NCBI GenBank assembly: GCA_900556615.1
Contig: USPP01000059.1
Span: 1-7,886, forward strand
Origin: an uncultured Eubacteriales bacterium
GTDB lineage: Bacteria > Bacillota > Clostridia > Oscillospirales > CAG-272
DNA: 7,886 nt
Direction of reading: 5' to 3'
Below, piece after piece: positions 5,507 through 7,886 of the stretch (its first letter is position 1; every line of letters begins with the position of its first letter). The position numbers and the translations under genes were made by a program. The notes under the pieces are model-generated. The model made no database searches. It was not told the origin of the DNA and worked only from the letters and a program-made list of their open reading frames with translations.

Positions 5507-5880
5507 AATCCTTTGTCGCTTCATTGATCATTCTTGCCGTACTGATGATCTGTTCCGTTCTGAACTGTATCTATATCGATAAGGTAACCGCAAAGCTGCT
5601 TGAACTTGAAGCATGCTTTCCGGAAAAGCTTGACGATAGTGCATGTTCGCCGGCATTGGCAATCGAGCAGGCAGAAGAATTATGGGAATCTGCAAAGCCG
5701 CGTCTGCTTTGCGCAGCCAAAGCCGGATATATCACAGCGGTCACAGCAGCGCTTTATAACACCTGCGATTACTATGAGCATGGTTCGTCCGCCGATTACA
5801 TCGCGGCGCGCAGAATACTTGTCGAAGCGATCACCGCGCTGCGCATCTCCGATTCTCTGAATTTTTCCAGCATTATCTGA
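5503..5880 (+). CDS. DUF4363 family membrane-anchored protein
   Basis: A 125-residue protein with one N-terminal hydrophobic helix (about 5-24, SVLNCIY at its end) and a helical, probably extracytoplasmic domain. The pattern of a conserved Trp (ELWESAKPRLL, W61) followed by helices and a final hydrophobic ISDSLNFSSII fits DUF4363, a family commonly found directly after DUF421 genes in clostridia. The ATG overlaps the preceding TGA in an ATGA junction (5503-5506), with GGAG at 5491-5494 as ribosome site, so the two proteins are probably made in fixed ratio and may work together. Function unknown. Its last 8 bases overlap the 3' end of the convergent DUF2344 gene, and no terminator is seen after it. 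Confidence 0.8.
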   Translation: MKSFVASLIILAVLMICSVLNCIYIDKVTAKLLELEACFPEKLDDSACSPALAIEQAEELWESAKPRLLCAAKAGYITAVTAALYNTCDYYEHGSSADYIAARRILVEAITALRISDSLNFSSII

Positions 5881-6484
5881 ATTCCGTAATTCCGTCCGCA
5901 AGCAGCACTTTACGTCGCATGATACAATAATCCTTAAGATGAAAAAGCGAAGCAATATATTCCGGATTCAGATAGTCGGCACTATCAGCGGAAAGCACAC
6001 AGCTTAAGCCGCTGTCGGTTCTGTTCCAGCTTTTTATCAGAGGTCTTATGTCGCTTTCCTTTGTGCCGCTTTTGGTACGCTTCATCACAATTATCGAATC
6101 ACTTGACAACGGAGATACATCCATTGGTTCTTCGGAACAAATTTCATACTCGGCATAGCGAATGTCCGTGAATTTTGTTTCCGGAGTATAGGCTTCCAGT
6201 ACTCTCATCTCAGACGGAAGAGACAAGTTCAATCGTCTCACGATCTCATCATCGCAAAGCTCTTTATCAACCTTTATATCAAGAAGCTCACAAACGCTCT
6301 CTGCTCCGATAGAAAGCGGAAGCGCAAAAACCATTTTGGGATGGGGATTGAATCCTTCGGTATAATGAATCGGTATCTTCGCACGTATCATAACGGTCTT
6401 CATTGTGCGATTCAAATCAAGATGTGATATAAACTGAAGACTACCGGTTTTGGTAAATTTCAATCTGACAGACCTGGGCAGCAT
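5873..6484 (-). CDS. DUF2344 / TIGR03936 radical SAM-linked protein
   Basis: A 203-residue protein of the family encoded beside, or fused to, TIGR03960 radical SAM proteins. Family marks are KFTKTGSLQFISHLDLNR (9-26, with SHLDLNR at 20-26) and the block IPIHYTEGFNPHPKMVFALP (37-56, core GFNPHPK at 44-50), then a less conserved alpha/beta region. The ATG at 6484 follows GGAGG (6498-6494) with 9 bases between, inside the end of the radical SAM gene; the two coding regions overlap by 25 bases, implying coupled translation. It may supply substrate binding or a structural part to the radical SAM enzyme; the reaction is unknown. In many Firmicutes the pair is followed by rng, rplU and rpmA, but here this gene is last and runs tail-to-tail into the DUF4363 gene. 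Confidence 0.9.
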   Translation of the reverse strand: MLPRSVRLKFTKTGSLQFISHLDLNRTMKTVMIRAKIPIHYTEGFNPHPKMVFALPLSIGAESVCELLDIKVDKELCDDEIVRRLNLSLPSEMRVLEAYTPETKFTDIRYAEYEICSEEPMDVSPLSSDSIIVMKRTKSGTKESDIRPLIKSWNRTDSGLSCVLSADSADYLNPEYIASLFHLKDYCIMRRKVLLADGITEFR

Positions 6485-7886
6485 GACCTTACACCTCCGA
6501 GCTTATTTGCACCGCAGCCTGAACAATGCTCACGGCAATTAGGGGTTGTTTCAGAATGATATGCTTTGGCTCTTTCACGCAGGAAAAATTCCTTATTTAC
6601 GCCGCAGTCAATGATATCCCAAGGAAGAACCTCATCAAGCGCAAAAGTACGATTGGCATAAAAAGAAGGATCGATTCCCGAATGTGCGAAGGCTTCAAGC
6701 CATTTGTCATAGCTGAAAAACTCATCCCATCCATCAAACTTAATTCCAAGCCGATGCGCTTCCAGAAGAGCGCGTCCGAGTCTCCTGTCTCCTCTCGCAA
6801 ATACCGCCTCAATACGGCTTACCTTTGCCTCATGCCAATTGTAACGGATATGCTTTTCTCCTCTTATACAGTCTCTCAAATAGTTCTGCTTTTCCACAAG
6901 GGCTTCAAGGCTGTCCTGTCCTTCCCATTGAAATGATGTAAAAGGCTTCGGAACAAAGCAGGAAACACTGATGGTAACCGCAGGAGACTTTCCCTTCGGT
7001 CTCAAAGATGCCTTGTAAAACTCTCTGTCAACCTTTTTGGCAAGCTCCGCAATTCCCGCGATATCCTCCATTGTTTCGGTTGGAAGACCGTTCATAAAAT
7101 ATAATTTTACCGAATTTTTTCCAGCCTCAAAAGCAGTGCGGCAGGCTTTCATAAGGTCGTCTTCACAAACATTTTTATTAATGGCGTCGCGAAGTCTTTG
7201 CGTCCCCGCCTCAGGAGCAAAGGTGAGTCCGCCTGTTCTGACGGTAGAAATTTTATCCATCAGCTCCTTTGTGAAGCTGTCAATTCTCAGAGAGGGCAGG
7301 CTGAGACTTACCTTCGATTCATTTGTCCATTCAAGAAGCAAATCGGTCAGCTTGGTAAGCTCCGAATAATCGCTTATACTCAGTGAGGAAAGCGAAATTT
7401 CATCAAATCCGCTGCTTTCGTATAAACATTTCGCCTGCTCGTTCAAAATCTCAGGCGTTTTCTCTCTTACCGGGCGAAAAATAATTCCCGCCTGACAGAA
7501 GCGGCAGCCTCTGATGCAGCCCCGATATACCTCAAGTACGATTCGGTCATGAACCGTTTCAATATACGGCATAACAAGCCTGTCCGGGAAATAAGCTTGA
7601 TCCATATCCTTAATAATTCGCTTTGTTATCTTGATCGGAATGTTGTCATACTTGGGAGTATAGGAGGAAATCGTGCCGTCCGCATTATAACTAACGCTGT
7701 AAAAAGACGGAACATAAAAACCCGGAATTTTTGCAAGTCTGTGAAGAAACGCAAGCTTTGTATACTCCCCTGACTCCTTCATATCAATATAGAGTCTTGT
7801 CATCTCAACAAGAGCCTCTTCTCCCTCACCTATACTGAATACGTCAAAGAAATCCGCAACAGGCTCCGCGTTATAAGCACAGGGAC
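6460..7886 (-). CDS. TIGR03960-type radical SAM protein, N-terminus beyond the window
   Basis: A radical SAM enzyme of the family that usually has an N-terminal B12-binding-like domain. The frame stays open to the right edge; the 27 residues upstream of the internal Met at 7803 (PCAYNAEPVADFFDVFSIGE and on) are typical family sequence, so that Met is not the start. In the 474 visible residues the 4Fe-4S motif is YRGCIRGCRFCQAG with CX3CX2C at C123, C127 and C130. Family members are about 600 residues, so roughly 130-150 are missing. The C-terminal end carries a second CX3CX2C cluster (CREHCSGC, about C450, C454, C457) plus a CC pair, suggesting another metal site. It overlaps DUF2344 by 25 bases. 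Substrate unknown; methylthiolation or another modification are only guesses from superfamily membership. Confidence 0.92.
   Translation of the reverse strand, partial: PCAYNAEPVADFFDVFSIGEGEEALVEMTRLYIDMKESGEYTKLAFLHRLAKIPGFYVPSFYSVSYNADGTISSYTPKYDNIPIKITKRIIKDMDQAYFPDRLVMPYIETVHDRIVLEVYRGCIRGCRFCQAGIIFRPVREKTPEILNEQAKCLYESSGFDEISLSSLSISDYSELTKLTDLLLEWTNESKVSLSLPSLRIDSFTKELMDKISTVRTGGLTFAPEAGTQRLRDAINKNVCEDDLMKACRTAFEAGKNSVKLYFMNGLPTETMEDIAGIAELAKKVDREFYKASLRPKGKSPAVTISVSCFVPKPFTSFQWEGQDSLEALVEKQNYLRDCIRGEKHIRYNWHEAKVSRIEAVFARGDRRLGRALLEAHRLGIKFDGWDEFFSYDKWLEAFAHSGIDPSFYANRTFALDEVLPWDIIDCGVNKEFFLRERAKAYHSETTPNCREHCSGCGANKLGGVRSCCPGLSD

Noticed and set aside
7801..7803. ATG at 7803 as the start of the radical SAM gene
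   Set aside because: The frame continues upstream without a stop to the window edge, with sequence typical of the family, so this Met is internal.

Overview
The window reads as a piece of chromosome from an anaerobic, probably spore-forming Clostridia-type Firmicute, with an Oscillospiraceae-like flavour. The grounds are strong AGGAGG-type ribosome binding sites, AT-rich intergenic DNA with sigma-A-type promoters, a DUF421 (YetF-like)/DUF4363 gene pair typical of spore-forming clostridia, and a clostridial-looking variant of PurA. The taxonomic call is inference from gene families; no rRNA is present. All recognisable genes look like housekeeping or conserved chromosomal genes. There is no transposase, phage gene, CRISPR array or tRNA.

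Layout. (1) 1-2404: a minus-strand purB-purA unit for AMP synthesis from IMP (purA runs off the left edge), with its own promoter about 2376-2404. (2) 2594-3457: a plus-strand unit with a perfect TTGACA-N17-TATAAT promoter, a 24-codon small ORF with a strong ribosome site, then a 171-residue single-pass membrane protein of unknown function, closed by a strong bidirectional terminator. (3) 3581-4303: a minus-strand aspartate/glutamate racemase-family gene. (4) 4304-4873: a 570-base gap between divergent genes, filled by a region dense in inverted repeats (about 4345-4740). It may be a structured RNA or a repeat element, and is the least explained part of the window. (5) 4874-5880: a translationally coupled plus-strand pair, a YetF-like DUF421 membrane protein and a DUF4363 protein. 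(6) 5873-7886: a minus-strand pair of a radical SAM protein (TIGR03960-like, N-terminus beyond the right edge) and its usual partner DUF2344/TIGR03936, overlapping each other by 25 bases and converging on the DUF4363 gene with an 8-base overlap.

Functional links: PurB and PurA catalyse the two reactions that convert IMP to AMP, and PurB also acts earlier in IMP synthesis. DUF421 and DUF4363 form a probable membrane partnership. The radical SAM and DUF2344 proteins are an established gene pair of unknown reaction. The racemase stands alone. The strongest candidates for something undescribed are the structured 4345-4740 element and the small-peptide/membrane-protein unit at 2594-3272.
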